Counted from the stretch's first letter, positions 1 to 8,108 are shown. The stretch: DNA of 64,000 bases from Kineococcus sp. NBC_00420 (GCF_036021035.1 NZ_CP107930.1:3596001-3660000); one strand, 5' to 3'. Made by a program: numbers and translations. The notes: generated by a model not told the origin, from the sequence alone.

Positions 1-500
1 ACTCCGTCGACCCGAACCACCTCGTCACCCTGGGAACCCAGGGCAACGGTGCCCCGGGGGGCAGCGGTGCGGACTTCCTCGCGGTCTACAACCAGACCGA
101 CCTGGACTTCGTGGAGGTGCACGACTGGGCCCGCTACGGGTCCGACACCGAGGCCATGCCGGGGGCCGAGGCCGACGGCAGCCTGCCGGCGGTCGGTTCG
201 CAGACCTGCCGTTCCACGACCGCGCCGATCGCGTGCTCGTTCGCCATCGCCGCCCAGATCCAGAAACCCCTCGTCGTCGGCGAGGTAGGGATCTCCGCCT
301 CGGACGCGGCCGGGCGGGGTCGACGGGCGGAACTGGTCCGGGCGAAGGCGCAGGCCGCGTTCGACGCCGGTGCGTCCGGGTACCTGGTGTGGCACTACGG
401 CACCGGTCAGACCGACGGTTACGACGTCGTGCGTTCCGACGACGACCTGTTGTTCGACGTCACCCGGCGACTGGGTTCGCAGGTGTCGGAGACGTCCTGA
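1..500 (+). CDS. Glycoside hydrolase (cellulase/mannanase-like TIM barrel), 3' part only
   Basis: The reading frame is open from base 3 and starts before the window; about 165 C-terminal residues are visible. They look like the last third of a clan-A (beta/alpha)8 glycosidase of the GH5 or related type: a strand ending in DFVEVHDW, then VVGEVGIS, whose Glu (bases 282-284) fits the catalytic nucleophile position, and a final strand with YLVWHYG. Such enzymes are secreted and cut beta-mannan or beta-glucan. There is no carbohydrate-binding module after the barrel. A strong hairpin follows the stop. The exact GH family and substrate cannot be decided from this fragment. Confidence 0.7.
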   Translation, partial: SVDPNHLVTLGTQGNGAPGGSGADFLAVYNQTDLDFVEVHDWARYGSDTEAMPGAEADGSLPAVGSQTCRSTTAPIACSFAIAAQIQKPLVVGEVGISASDAAGRGRRAELVRAKAQAAFDAGASGYLVWHYGTGQTDGYDVVRSDDDLLFDVTRRLGSQVSETS

Positions 501-526
501 GGGTTTCTCCCCGGGAACGCGGAAGA

Positions 527-560
527 ACCCGTCGGCCCCGAGTTCTCGGGGGCGACGGGT
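527..560. terminator. Bidirectional terminator hairpin
   Basis: Two 16-base arms (527-542 and 545-560) pair with a single mismatch around a 2-base centre. It lies between the convergent 3' ends of the glycosidase and the GT4 gene, and so probably ends both transcripts. No U-tract is visible, as is usual in such GC-rich genomes. Confidence 0.75.
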
Positions 561-598
561 CGTCGGCGGTTCCGGTGGGTCCTGGGCGGGAGGATCGC

Positions 599-1867
599 TC
601 AGGCCACGACATCGCGGCGGGCGTCGTCGTGCCGCGGTGCCCGGGTTTCGGTCGACGCGGCGCGGGGGCCCGCGACGGAGCCGGGAACCCCGAGGCTCGC
701 GAAGACCCGGGCGAAGCGGGTGACCGAGGTGTCCCAGGAGTGCGGGTCGGCGTAGCGCTCGCCCCGGCGTTCCAGGAGTCCCCGCAGCGCGGCGGCGAGT
801 TCCGCGGGCGCGGCCGGGGGCACGAACACGGCACCCTCGTAGTCGCGGGCGGCCTCGACGAGACCGCCGACGGAGGTCACCACGGTCGGCAGTCCGGCGC
901 TCATCGCCATCTGCAGCGGCCCGGAGGACGACGAACGGCGGTAGGGGAGCACCACGGCGTCGGCCGCGGCGAAGTGGGTGCGGACCTCGGCGTCGGTGAC
1001 GTAGCGGTTGACGAGGTCGATGCGGTCGCCGTTCGGGCTGTCCCGCACGGCGTCCAGCGGTGCCGTCCACCCTTCCCACGTCTCCCCGACGATGGTCAGC
1101 CGGAACTTCTCCGCCAGTTCCCGGGGCAGCGAGGAGAACGCCTCGACGAGGTCTTCGAGCCCCTTGTACGGACGGATCGTCCCGAAGAACAACAGGCGGA
1201 GCGGGGCGTCGCCGGTGGCGTTCTCGCTGCGCACCGCGGTGGCGTCGAGGACGTGGTCGTACGGCCCGTGCGGGATGACCGTGATCTGACGCGGGTCGAG
1301 GCCGTAGGCCCCCTGCAGGAGTTCGGAGTCGTACTCGGAGTGGACGACGTGCGCGTCGACCCGGCGCAGCAGCGCCTTCATCGCCGACCGCACGTAGCGG
1401 ACCACACCGGGGACCCGGGCTTCCCCGGTGTCCTGGACCTCGTGCCACTCGATGACGACCTTGGCCCCGCGGCGGTGCAACGCCCGCGCGAGGAGCAGGT
1501 AGGAGTGCAGCACCGCGCCGGTCCACCACTGCAGGACGACGACGTCGGGGCGGGTGCGGTCGAGGAAACCCGACACCCCCCGGGCGCTGCGTCCCCAGTA
1601 CCAGTCGACGCCGTCGTAGACGTCGATGTCGGGGGAGTAGTCGACGTCGTTCACGACGGAACCCACCCGCGAGCGTCCGGGGTAGAGGAACCGCGGCACC
1701 AGGCGACGCATCAGGACGACGCTCGTCGTGGTGCGTTCGGCGAAGGCGTTCGCGAGGCGGCAGGTGTAGTAGCTGATCCCGGAGGTGAACCGCCAGCCCG
1801 AACCGACGACCAGGACGCGGGTGGGACGGGACGTCCCGGAGGTGCGCGCCTCGGGGACGGACCTCAT
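599..1867 (-). CDS. Glycosyltransferase family 4 (GT-B fold)
   Basis: A 422-residue protein with two Rossmann-like halves. The N-terminal half carries a glycine-rich loop (VLVVGSGW, about residue 18); the C-terminal half has LLFFGTIRPYKGLEDLVEAF, the start of the donor-binding domain, and SSGPLQMAMSAGLPTVVTSVGG in place of the common EX7E motif. GT4 enzymes transfer a sugar from a nucleotide sugar at the cytoplasmic face. The ATG overlaps the stop of the upstream GT2 gene by 4 bases, so the two are translationally coupled and probably build one glycan or glycolipid. Acceptor and donor are unknown. Confidence 0.85.
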   Translation of the reverse strand: MRSVPEARTSGTSRPTRVLVVGSGWRFTSGISYYTCRLANAFAERTTTSVVLMRRLVPRFLYPGRSRVGSVVNDVDYSPDIDVYDGVDWYWGRSARGVSGFLDRTRPDVVVLQWWTGAVLHSYLLLARALHRRGAKVVIEWHEVQDTGEARVPGVVRYVRSAMKALLRRVDAHVVHSEYDSELLQGAYGLDPRQITVIPHGPYDHVLDATAVRSENATGDAPLRLLFFGTIRPYKGLEDLVEAFSSLPRELAEKFRLTIVGETWEGWTAPLDAVRDSPNGDRIDLVNRYVTDAEVRTHFAAADAVVLPYRRSSSSGPLQMAMSAGLPTVVTSVGGLVEAARDYEGAVFVPPAAPAELAAALRGLLERRGERYADPHSWDTSVTRFARVFASLGVPGSVAGPRAASTETRAPRHDDARRDVVA

Positions 1868-2820
1868 GCGTTCTCCCGCGCGTCCTGCTCGGTCGGGTGG
1901 AGTTCGCGACGACCCGGCTCGGTCCCCTGCTGGGGGACCGACGGCTGGCGGTCGGTCGGGCGCAGGTCGATGACCCGGGCCAGGGGGGAGTCCAGCAGCG
2001 CCGCGTCCTGGGCCTGCTCGTTCGCGAGGGTGTGCTCCGCGTCGGCGTGGGCGTGGGTGAGGAGTTCCGCGCTGGGGGTGGGGGTGGTGGAGCGCCCGCG
2101 CTGGAAGCGTTCGGTGAGGATCGTGCGCAGCACCCGCAGGCCGTCGCGCACGGCGTGCAGGTTGCTCTCGCCGTGGATGCGGCGCAGTTCCACGCTGGGC
2201 ACCTCGTGGATCTGCAGGTCGGCGGCGGCGACCCGGCAGTTGATGAGGGTCTCGATCTCGAAGCCGTCACCCCACTGCGCGGTGTCGTAGCGCGAGGACG
2301 GGATGGCGAGGTGCTGGAGGACGTCGCGCCAGAAGGCGTTGTAGCCGTAGCAGAGGTCCGTGTACTTGGTGCGGAACAGCACGTTGGTGAACAGCGTCAG
2401 CATCCGGTTGCCGGTGTCGCGCACGAGGGTGATGTCGTCGCTGCCGCCGGCGGCGAGGACGCGGCTGCCCTTGGCGAAGTCGGCACCGGCGACGAGCGCG
2501 GCCACGAAGTCGGAGATCTCGGCGGCGTCGGCGGAGCCGTCGGCGTCGAACATGACGATGACGTCACCGGTGGCCGCCTCGAAACCCACGGCCAGGGCGT
2601 TGCCCTTGCCCCGTCGGGTCTGCTGCAGGAACTTCGCCTCGGGCAGCACCCGGGCCACGACCTCGGCCGTCCCGTCGGTGGAGTGACCGTCGACGACGAT
2701 CACCTCGTGCACCTTCGGCAGGCCGGGCAGGACGATCTCGAGGTTGCGCGCTTCGTTCCACGCGGGCACCACGATCGTGACCTTCGGGTGCGCCGGACGT
2801 TCTACGGGCGTGCCAACCAT
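1864..2820 (-). CDS. Glycosyltransferase family 2 (GT-A fold)
   Basis: A 318-residue protein. Residues about 10-230 form a GT2 domain: VTIVVPAWNEARNLE at the start, VDGHSTDGT, and the metal-binding FDADGS near residue 92. It resembles dolichol-phosphate-mannose-synthase-like enzymes. The last 80 or so residues are Gln/Glu/Arg-rich, look disordered, and are probably dispensable for catalysis. It is first in an operon with the coupled GT4 gene. The start is the ATG at 2820, followed by a typical N-terminus; the long intergenic region before it should hold the promoter. Confidence 0.85.
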   Translation of the reverse strand: MVGTPVERPAHPKVTIVVPAWNEARNLEIVLPGLPKVHEVIVVDGHSTDGTAEVVARVLPEAKFLQQTRRGKGNALAVGFEAATGDVIVMFDADGSADAAEISDFVAALVAGADFAKGSRVLAAGGSDDITLVRDTGNRMLTLFTNVLFRTKYTDLCYGYNAFWRDVLQHLAIPSSRYDTAQWGDGFEIETLINCRVAAADLQIHEVPSVELRRIHGESNLHAVRDGLRVLRTILTERFQRGRSTTPTPSAELLTHAHADAEHTLANEQAQDAALLDSPLARVIDLRPTDRQPSVPQQGTEPGRRELHPTEQDARENA

Positions 2821-3211
2821 CGGTGAGACCTTTCTCGTGCAGTTGAGTGGACCCGCGTCGTCGAGGTTCCCGGGCCGAGGTCGGCCTTTCGACGAAACCT
2901 AGGTCCTGCGGCTGAGAGGTGTTCGGGCCCGTCACCCGAACAGATGGGTGTGCTCCGAAAGAACTTCTCTACGTCATGTCTGATTGACAGGGAGTGAGAT
3001 TCGAGGCGTTTGCACACCGCTCGGTCCATCACGTAGTCACTAGTGCTGTACTTACCGTGACATCGACGGCGGAAGGCGCCCGGTGCGTGCGCGAGGTCCG
3101 TCCCTGCCGCAGACTGAGGGCCCGGCGTGGTCCTCTGATCGCGTCTGCGGTGCGGGGTCAGGTGCAGTCGGCCTCTGCGACCGCCCCCGTCCACGTCCCG
3201 AGGAGTCCCCC
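2821..3211. other. 391-bp divergent intergenic region
   Basis: The region lies between the divergent GT2 and DUF4397 genes and has lower GC than its surroundings. It contains a 7-base inverted repeat, GTTCGGG/CCCGAAC (2921-2941, 7-base spacer), and an exact TTGACA at 2984-2989, but no convincing -10 at the right distance. It probably carries the promoters of both genes; I cannot place them with confidence. No small ORF with good codon use is seen. Confidence 0.45.
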
Positions 3212-4090
3212 GTGCTGGTCCGTTCCCGCCGTGTCCACCCGCAAGGCCGCGTGTCGACGGTGATCGGCGTGGTGCTGGCCGTCCTCCTGGTGGTCCTGCT
3301 GTCCGCGCGGGGAGCCGCCGCGGCCGTCGTCCCCGGTGACGCCTGGGTGCGCGCCGCCCACCTGGTCCCGGGTCTCGAGGCGATGCAGGTCAGCGCCCGG
3401 CCCACCGCCGGGGGCGACACCGTGGTCCTGGCCGCCGACGCCGGCTACGGCGACGTCGCGCCCTACCAGCGGCTCGCACCCGGCGACTACACCGTGGAGC
3501 TGCGCCCGGCCGGCGCCGCGCCGACCTCGTCCCCGGTCCTCTCCAGCACCCTCACCGCCAAGGCCGGCGCCGCCTACACCCTCGCGGGCCTGGGCTCCCT
3601 CGCCTCGCCCCGGCTGGCGACCCTGCAGGACGACCTGACCCCGCCCGCGCCCGGGACGGTCAACGTCCGGTTGCTGCCGGCGGCCTCGACCGCGGCCCAG
3701 GTGACGGTGAGTGCCGTCGACGGGCCGGTCATCGCCCAGGACGCCGTGTTCGGTCAGCCGACCAGCTACACCAGCGTCCCCGCCGGGACCTGGACCCTGC
3801 AGGCGGTCGCGAACGGTGTCGCGCCGGCCACCACGAAGGTCGACCTGACCGCGGGCGGCGTCTACACCCTCGCGGTCGTCGACGGGACCGGCGGCCTCGG
3901 CGTGCAGGTCGTGACCGACGCCGCGGGCGCGGCGACGATGCCCGTGGGTGGCGCGCAGACCGGCGGCGGTGGCACGGCCGGTGGCCTCGACACCGAGTCC
4001 TCGCCCGGCCCGTGGATCCTCGCGATGACCGTGCTCGGGGGGCTCGGCGTGCTCGCCGTGCGTCGCGCGAGGACCACGCGCTCGTCGTGA
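3212..4090 (+). CDS. DUF4397-containing surface protein
   Basis: The chosen start is the GTG at 3212 behind AGGAG (3201-3205), giving 292 residues. There is an N-terminal signal peptide (RVSTVIGVVLAVLLVVLLSARGAAA), then two or so DUF4397 beta-rich repeats (AWVRAAHLVPGLEAMQV... YQRLAPGDYTVELRP; second copy VNVRLLPAAS...YTSVPAGTWTLQAV), a Gly/Thr-rich stretch containing GGAQTGGGG, a hydrophobic segment and an Arg-rich tail. That C-terminal layout is the layout of a sortase substrate. The next gene, overlapping by 4 bases, is a sortase. Function beyond cell-surface display is unknown. Confidence 0.8.
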   Translation: MLVRSRRVHPQGRVSTVIGVVLAVLLVVLLSARGAAAAVVPGDAWVRAAHLVPGLEAMQVSARPTAGGDTVVLAADAGYGDVAPYQRLAPGDYTVELRPAGAAPTSSPVLSSTLTAKAGAAYTLAGLGSLASPRLATLQDDLTPPAPGTVNVRLLPAASTAAQVTVSAVDGPVIAQDAVFGQPTSYTSVPAGTWTLQAVANGVAPATTKVDLTAGGVYTLAVVDGTGGLGVQVVTDAAGAATMPVGGAQTGGGGTAGGLDTESSPGPWILAMTVLGGLGVLAVRRARTTRSS

Positions 4091-4743
4091 CCGGCCGCGT
4101 CCTGCGTCGACGGTCCCTCCTGCTGCTGCCCGTGACCCTCTGGGCTGCAGGCTGTTCCGGGGGGTCGGCTGCTCCCGTCCCGACGAGTCCCACGCGTCCG
4201 GCGGAGCCGTCCACGGAGCCGGCCTCGCCGACCCCTTCGACCGCCCCGTCCGCGGCCGCCGGGGGTCCCCTGCCCGCGGTCGGTGACCCCGGGCGCGCCG
4301 TCGTGGCCGGTGAGGTCCCGGTGCACCTCGAGGTCCCCGCCGTGGGGGTGGACGTCCCGCTGATCCGGCTGGGCGTGAACCCGGACGGTTCGCTGGAGGT
4401 CCCGGCCGACTACCAGCAGGTCGGGTGGTTCACGGGGAGCGCCGCCCCCGGGGCCACGGGCCCGGCGATCATCGCGGGGCACGTGGACAGCACCAGCGGT
4501 CCGGCGCCCTTCTTCCGGCTGCGTGACCTCGGTCCCGGCGACGAGGTCGTCGTCACCGGGACCGACGGGCAGCGGCGGTCGTTCTCCGTCGACGGGGTCG
4601 AGCAGTACCCGAAGGACCAGTTCCCCACGGCGGCCGTCTACGGCCCCGCCCCGGGCCCGGTCCTGCGGCTCATCACCTGCGGCGGGTCCTTCGACCGCAG
4701 CGTCGGTCACTACCGGGACAACGTGGTCGTCTTCGCCTCGTGA
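4087..4743 (+). CDS. Class F-type sortase with lipoprotein-like signal
   Basis: A transpeptidase of 218 residues. The GTG at 4087 overlaps the upstream stop (GTGA). The N-terminus is Arg-rich, then hydrophobic and ends LWAAGC, which is a plausible lipobox; a Pro/Ser/Thr linker of about 50 residues follows. The sortase domain has the catalytic triad in order: His in AGHVDS, Cys in LITCGG and Arg in HYRDN. Coupling with the DUF4397 protein suggests that protein is its substrate. Sortases are normally held by a transmembrane helix, so anchoring by a lipid would be unusual; cleavage at this Cys is inferred only. Confidence 0.85.
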   Translation: MTGRVLRRRSLLLLPVTLWAAGCSGGSAAPVPTSPTRPAEPSTEPASPTPSTAPSAAAGGPLPAVGDPGRAVVAGEVPVHLEVPAVGVDVPLIRLGVNPDGSLEVPADYQQVGWFTGSAAPGATGPAIIAGHVDSTSGPAPFFRLRDLGPGDEVVVTGTDGQRRSFSVDGVEQYPKDQFPTAAVYGPAPGPVLRLITCGGSFDRSVGHYRDNVVVFAS

Positions 4744-4761
4744 GCGCCTGGTCCGGACCGG

Positions 4762-5943
4762 TCAGCTGCAGCTGAGCGCGGTCGGCGTCGCGGGGCTGGT
4801 GGAGCTCGCCAGCTGGTAGCCGTAGCTCGTCGTGGCGCCCGCGGCGAGCGTCCCGTTCCAGCTCGCGTTGTGGACGCTCAGCGTGCGCCCGGACTGGGTC
4901 CAGGTGCCGTTCCAGAGGTTCGTGACGGTGGCGCCGGCGGGCAGCGTGACGGCCGTCGACCAGTCGGTGCGCCCGGTCGGGCCGTTGGCGACGGTGACCG
5001 TCTGCACGGCGCCGGAGTTCCAGGCGTTCTCGGTGCGCGCCGTGGCGCTGCAGACCGGGCGCCCGGAGACCGGACGGGTGGAGCGGGTCACCGCGGGCGT
5101 CGGGGTGGCGGAGGGCTTCGGCGTCACCGGGGTCGAGGCGGTGGACGCGGGGGCGCCGCCCGCGGGTCCGGCGGAGAAGTCCGTGACGGCGAGCCCGGCG
5201 CCGCCGACCCACGGCTCGAAGCCGGCCTGGACGCTCGTGAGGTACCAGGAGCGCTGCGCGTAGCCGCGCTGCACGGCGTCGTCGTAGAAGGTGCTCAGCG
5301 CGAAGTCGAGGGAGGCCGTACCGGTCGTGCGGACGTAGGAGACGACGTTCCAGCCGGTGTTGCCGAACCAGACGTCCCAGGTGGTGCCGGCGAGCGCCAC
5401 GGTGCCCACCTTGGCGCCGATGGGTTGCGGGCGACCGGCGTGGTTCGCCCAGACCATGACCTCGGCGCCGGTGTTCTGCCCGTCGCGGCGGGCGGTCGGG
5501 TCGAACCACAGGTCGTAGCCCGCGTCCCACTCGCCCGTCGTGGGGTAGGTCATCGAGACGTTCGTGCGCAGGGTCGGGAACGCCGGGCTGGAGGCCAGGA
5601 CGGGGTCGAAACCGGGCGTGCAGACCGCGTAGTGGCATCCCCAGTAGATCGACGGGTAGCTCTTGGGGGCGCCCGAGGTCGAGGTGGAGCCGTCGGCGGT
5701 GGTGACCGCGAAGCCGGTGGCGCTGGGTTCGATGCACTGCTGGGCCGAGGTGCCCCAGCGGTTGTTCTGGATCGTGTAGCGCCCGTCGGCCGTCGTGGTC
5801 TTGGCGTAGGTGTCGCACAGGACGGTCGCGGCGGAGGCCGACGGGGTGTCGAGGGTGGCGACCAGGGCGGCGGAACCGGCGGCGAGGGCGGTCACGGCGG
5901 TCGCGACGGCGACCTTCACGGCGCGTGCGCGGAGTGGGGTCAC
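4762..5943 (-). CDS. Secreted GH12 endoglucanase with C-terminal CBM2
   Basis: The GTG at 5943 is preceded by GAGGAG at good spacing, giving 393 residues. A signal peptide occupies about residues 1-38. Residues about 40-260 match GH12 (clan C jelly roll): WGTSAQQC, the nucleophile Glu in GAEVMVW and the acid/base Glu in GFEPWVGGAG. A Pro/Thr/Ser linker (about 265-300) leads to a CBM2 cellulose-binding module of about 95 residues with conserved Trp (TDWSTAV, NLWNGTW) and flanking cysteines. It should hydrolyse beta-1,4-glucan outside the cell. It lies 75 bases after the HAD gene; the gap holds a hairpin and a palindrome that may control it. Confidence 0.9.
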   Translation of the reverse strand: MTPLRARAVKVAVATAVTALAAGSAALVATLDTPSASAATVLCDTYAKTTTADGRYTIQNNRWGTSAQQCIEPSATGFAVTTADGSTSTSGAPKSYPSIYWGCHYAVCTPGFDPVLASSPAFPTLRTNVSMTYPTTGEWDAGYDLWFDPTARRDGQNTGAEVMVWANHAGRPQPIGAKVGTVALAGTTWDVWFGNTGWNVVSYVRTTGTASLDFALSTFYDDAVQRGYAQRSWYLTSVQAGFEPWVGGAGLAVTDFSAGPAGGAPASTASTPVTPKPSATPTPAVTRSTRPVSGRPVCSATARTENAWNSGAVQTVTVANGPTGRTDWSTAVTLPAGATVTNLWNGTWTQSGRTLSVHNASWNGTLAAGATTSYGYQLASSTSPATPTALSCS

Positions 5944-5954
5944 GCGGACTCCTC

Positions 5955-5973
5955 GGTCCCCGACCGGGGGACC
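5955..5973 (-). promoter_or_regulatory. Hairpin beside the GH12 ribosome-binding site
   Basis: GGTCCCC (5955-5961) and GGGGACC (5967-5973) form a 7-bp stem with a 5-base loop just upstream of the GH12 Shine-Dalgarno sequence. It could act as an attenuator, or as a weak terminator of the upstream HAD gene. Only the structure is seen. Confidence 0.35.
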
Positions 5974-5989
5974 TTGAGCCCACCACGGC

Positions 5990-6003
5990 GTGACCTGCGT
6001 CAC
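5990..6003. promoter_or_regulatory. 14-bp palindrome upstream of GH12, candidate operator
   Basis: GTGAC-CTGC-GTCAC, with perfect 5-base arms, lies 47 bases upstream of the GH12 start and inside the spacer after the HAD gene. Cellulase genes are usually under repressor control. This does not match the CebR box, so the regulator is unknown. Confidence 0.3.
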
Positions 6004-6018
6004 ACTCCGAACCTCGGG

Positions 6019-6819
6019 TCAGCGGCGGCGGAGCAGGGAGACGACGGCGAGCGTGCCGACCCCGACGGCACCGACGCGGGCGCTCCAGCGCACGGCGTGG
6101 CGCCACTGGCGGAACTCGTGCACGGGCCACCCGTGCGTGGCGGCGTGCCGGCGCAGCGTCCGGTCCGGGTTGACGACGACGGGGGAGCCGACCAGGGAGA
6201 GCAGCGGCAGGTCGTTGGCGGAGTCGGAGTAGGCCGCGCAGCGGGCCAGGTCGAACCCGGCGGAGGCGGCCAGGGCGCGCACGGCGTCGGCCTTGGCCTG
6301 ACCGTGCAGCGGTTCGCCGACGAGCCTGCCGGTGTAGACGCCCGCCACGGACTCGGCGACGGTACCGAGCGCACCGGTCAGCCCCAGGCGGCGGGCGATC
6401 ACCTCGGCCATCTCGACGGGGGCGGCCGTGACCAGCCACACCGGTGCTCCCGCGGCGAGGTGGCGGCGGGCGAGTTCCTGGGTACCCAGGCGGACCTTGG
6501 ACTCGACGTGCTCCTCGTAGACGTCCTCGCCGATCCGGCGGATGGTCGCGGTCTCGTGACCGGCGACGAAGGCCAGGGCGAGGTCGCGGATCTCGACGAG
6601 GTGGCCGAGGTTCTCGCCGCGCACCGCGTAGTGCAGCGCGCGGCGGGCGAAGCGCTGCACCTCGCGGCGGGAGAAGAACCCCCGCGCGGCCAGGCCGCGG
6701 GCGAAGTAGAACAGCGACGCGCCCCGCACCATGGTGTTGTCGAGGTCGAAGAAGGCCGCCTGCACCACGCGTGCGTCGACCAGCGGGGTGGACGCGTCGG
6801 CGGCAGGCACGTTCGGCAT
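6019..6819 (-). CDS. HAD superfamily subfamily IB phosphatase (SerB-like)
   Basis: 266 residues from the ATG at 6819. HAD motif I is FFDLDNTMVRG (about residue 24), motif II is WLVTAAP, and motif III/IV is CAAYSDSANDLPLL; GEPLHGQAKADAV lies between. Family members hydrolyse phosphomonoesters, often phosphoserine or lysophospholipid-type substrates. A hydrophobic stretch near the C-terminus (VGAVGVGTLAVVSLL) followed by RRR suggests membrane attachment. It is divergent from the glutaredoxin-like gene. Substrate is not known. Confidence 0.85.
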   Translation of the reverse strand: MPNVPAADASTPLVDARVVQAAFFDLDNTMVRGASLFYFARGLAARGFFSRREVQRFARRALHYAVRGENLGHLVEIRDLALAFVAGHETATIRRIGEDVYEEHVESKVRLGTQELARRHLAAGAPVWLVTAAPVEMAEVIARRLGLTGALGTVAESVAGVYTGRLVGEPLHGQAKADAVRALAASAGFDLARCAAYSDSANDLPLLSLVGSPVVVNPDRTLRRHAATHGWPVHEFRQWRHAVRWSARVGAVGVGTLAVVSLLRRR

Positions 6820-6857
6820 CGTAGGCCCGTCGTCGGCGCAGGAGCGGTCAGGAGTGA

Positions 6858-7181
6858 GTGGTGGGCAACCCGGAGTCACAGCAGCGGTCACAGCAGGAGT
6901 CGCAGCAGGGGGCACGGCAGGAGGCGCGACTGGTGCTCGTCTCGCGGGTGGGCTGCCACCTGTGCGACGAGGGTCGCGGGGTCGTCGCGGCGGTGGCGGC
7001 GGCGACGGGGACGACCTGGACCGAGGTCGACGTCGACGCCGACGCGGAGCTGCTGCGGCGCTACTCGGACAAGGTGCCCGTCGTGCTGCTGGACGGGGTC
7101 GAACGCGACTTCGGCCGCCTCGACGAGCACCGTCTGCGCGAGGCGCTGGCGGGACGGCGGTGGTGGCGTCGCGGCCGCTGA
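6858..7181 (+). CDS. Glutaredoxin-like protein with CXXC
   Basis: 107 residues from GTG 6858 (GGAG upstream). After a Gln-rich N-terminal tail with repeated SQQ units comes LVLVSRVGCHLCDEG, a thioredoxin-fold strand with a CHLC redox motif. DADAELLRRYSDKVPVVLLDG follows, with the cis-Pro (VPVV). This is the DUF836/glutaredoxin-like group commonly found next to rex in actinobacteria. It probably reduces disulfides; a role linked to redox sensing by Rex is only suggested by position. The tail (bases 6868-6908) is a simple repeat and differs from usual family starts, so the true start may be nearer GARQEARLVLV. Confidence 0.8.
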   Translation: MVGNPESQQRSQQESQQGARQEARLVLVSRVGCHLCDEGRGVVAAVAAATGTTWTEVDVDADAELLRRYSDKVPVVLLDGVERDFGRLDEHRLREALAGRRWWRRGR

Positions 7182-7276
7182 GCGGCGACTGAGCGGCTCC
7201 CGAAGGAAGGCAACCCTTCCTGCGTCGTCCCAGCTCAAGAGCGACGTGGCGCTCGTCACGCCGGGCGGTTACGACT

Positions 7277-7294
7277 TTGTGCAAGGCTTCACAA
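7277..7294. promoter_or_regulatory. Rex operator (ROP) in the rex-hem promoter
   Basis: TTGTGCAAGGCTTCACAA matches the Rex consensus TTGTGAANNNNTTCACAA at all but one defined position. It covers the -35 hexamer and most of the spacer of the promoter below, 88 bases before the rex start, which fits autorepression relieved by NADH. A ROP upstream of rex-hemACD is established in Streptomyces coelicolor. Confidence 0.85.
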
Positions 7295-7305
7295 GAGCCT
7301 AGTCT
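7277..7305 (+). promoter_or_regulatory. Probable promoter of rex-hemACDB
   Basis: TTGTGC (7277-7282) and TAGTCT (7300-7305) are spaced 17 bases apart and resemble -35 and -10 hexamers; transcription would start near 7312. The Rex operator overlaps the upstream half, making repression straightforward. Confidence 0.55.
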
Positions 7306-7382
7306 TCTGGCGCACGACCAGCGGTTCCGGGGTTCCTCCCGGGGCCGGGAGCTTCGCGTACGAGGGTGCGGGTCTGACCGCT

Positions 7383-8108
7383 GTGGACGAGGACGAGGTG
7401 GGGACGGTCGACGTTCCCGAAGCGACCGTGGCGCGCCTGCCGCAGTACCTGCGGGCGCTGTCGACGCTCGCCGAGGCCGGTCTGCGGACGGTGTCCTCGG
7501 AGGCGCTGGCCGAGGCCGTCGGCGTCGGTTCGGCCAAGCTGCGCAAGGACCTCTCCCACCTCGGCAGCTACGGCACCCGCGGCGTCGGCTACGACGTCGA
7601 GCAGCTCCACGCCCAGATCGCCGACCACCTCGGGCAGACGACCAGCTGGAACGTCGTCATCGTCGGGATCGGCAACCTGGGCCACGCCCTCGCCGGTTAC
7701 GGCGGTTTCGCCTCCCGCGGGTTCCGCGTCGTCGGACTCTTCGACGACGGGCCCCACGTCGTGGGCGAGGTCGTCAGCGGCCTCGCGGTCCGTCCGCTGG
7801 ACGAGCTGCCCTCGGTGCTGCGCGCCGGGGAACCCACCATCGGAGTCCTCGCCGTCCCCGTCGAGCACGCGCAGGTCGTCTGCGACCGGCTCGTCGCCGC
7901 GGGTGTCACGAGCGTGCTGAACTTCGCCCCCACCGTGCTGCGCGTCCCCGCCGACGTCGACGTGCGCAAGGTCGACCTCGCCTCGGAGCTCCAGATCCTC
8001 GCCTTCCACGCCCAGCGGCGGGCCGCGCGCTTCGCCACCCCCGCTCCCAGTCCCGTCCCCACCCTCGAGATGACGCTCGCGGGCGAACGCGTCGGGGAGG
8101 TGGTCTGA
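7383..8108 (+). CDS. rex: Redox-sensing transcriptional repressor Rex
   Basis: 241 residues. The winged-helix domain (about 15-85) includes LPQYLRAL, VSSEALAEAVGVGSAKLRKDLSHLG and the conserved GTRGVGY. The Rossmann NAD(H)-binding domain follows with GIGNLG at 95-100. The C-terminal domain-swapped helix carries VRKVDLASELQILAFHAQRR. Rex binds its operators when NADH/NAD+ is low and controls respiratory genes. Its stop is directly followed by the hemA start (GTG), and it heads the haem operon, so haem synthesis should share its own regulation. Confidence 0.97.
   Translation: MDEDEVGTVDVPEATVARLPQYLRALSTLAEAGLRTVSSEALAEAVGVGSAKLRKDLSHLGSYGTRGVGYDVEQLHAQIADHLGQTTSWNVVIVGIGNLGHALAGYGGFASRGFRVVGLFDDGPHVVGEVVSGLAVRPLDELPSVLRAGEPTIGVLAVPVEHAQVVCDRLVAAGVTSVLNFAPTVLRVPADVDVRKVDLASELQILAFHAQRRAARFATPAPSPVPTLEMTLAGERVGEVV

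Noticed and set aside
6868-6908. CAGCAG-rich run near the glutaredoxin start as a CRISPR-like or satellite repeat
   Set aside because: It is a short coding simple repeat giving SQQ units; there are no spacers and no further copies.
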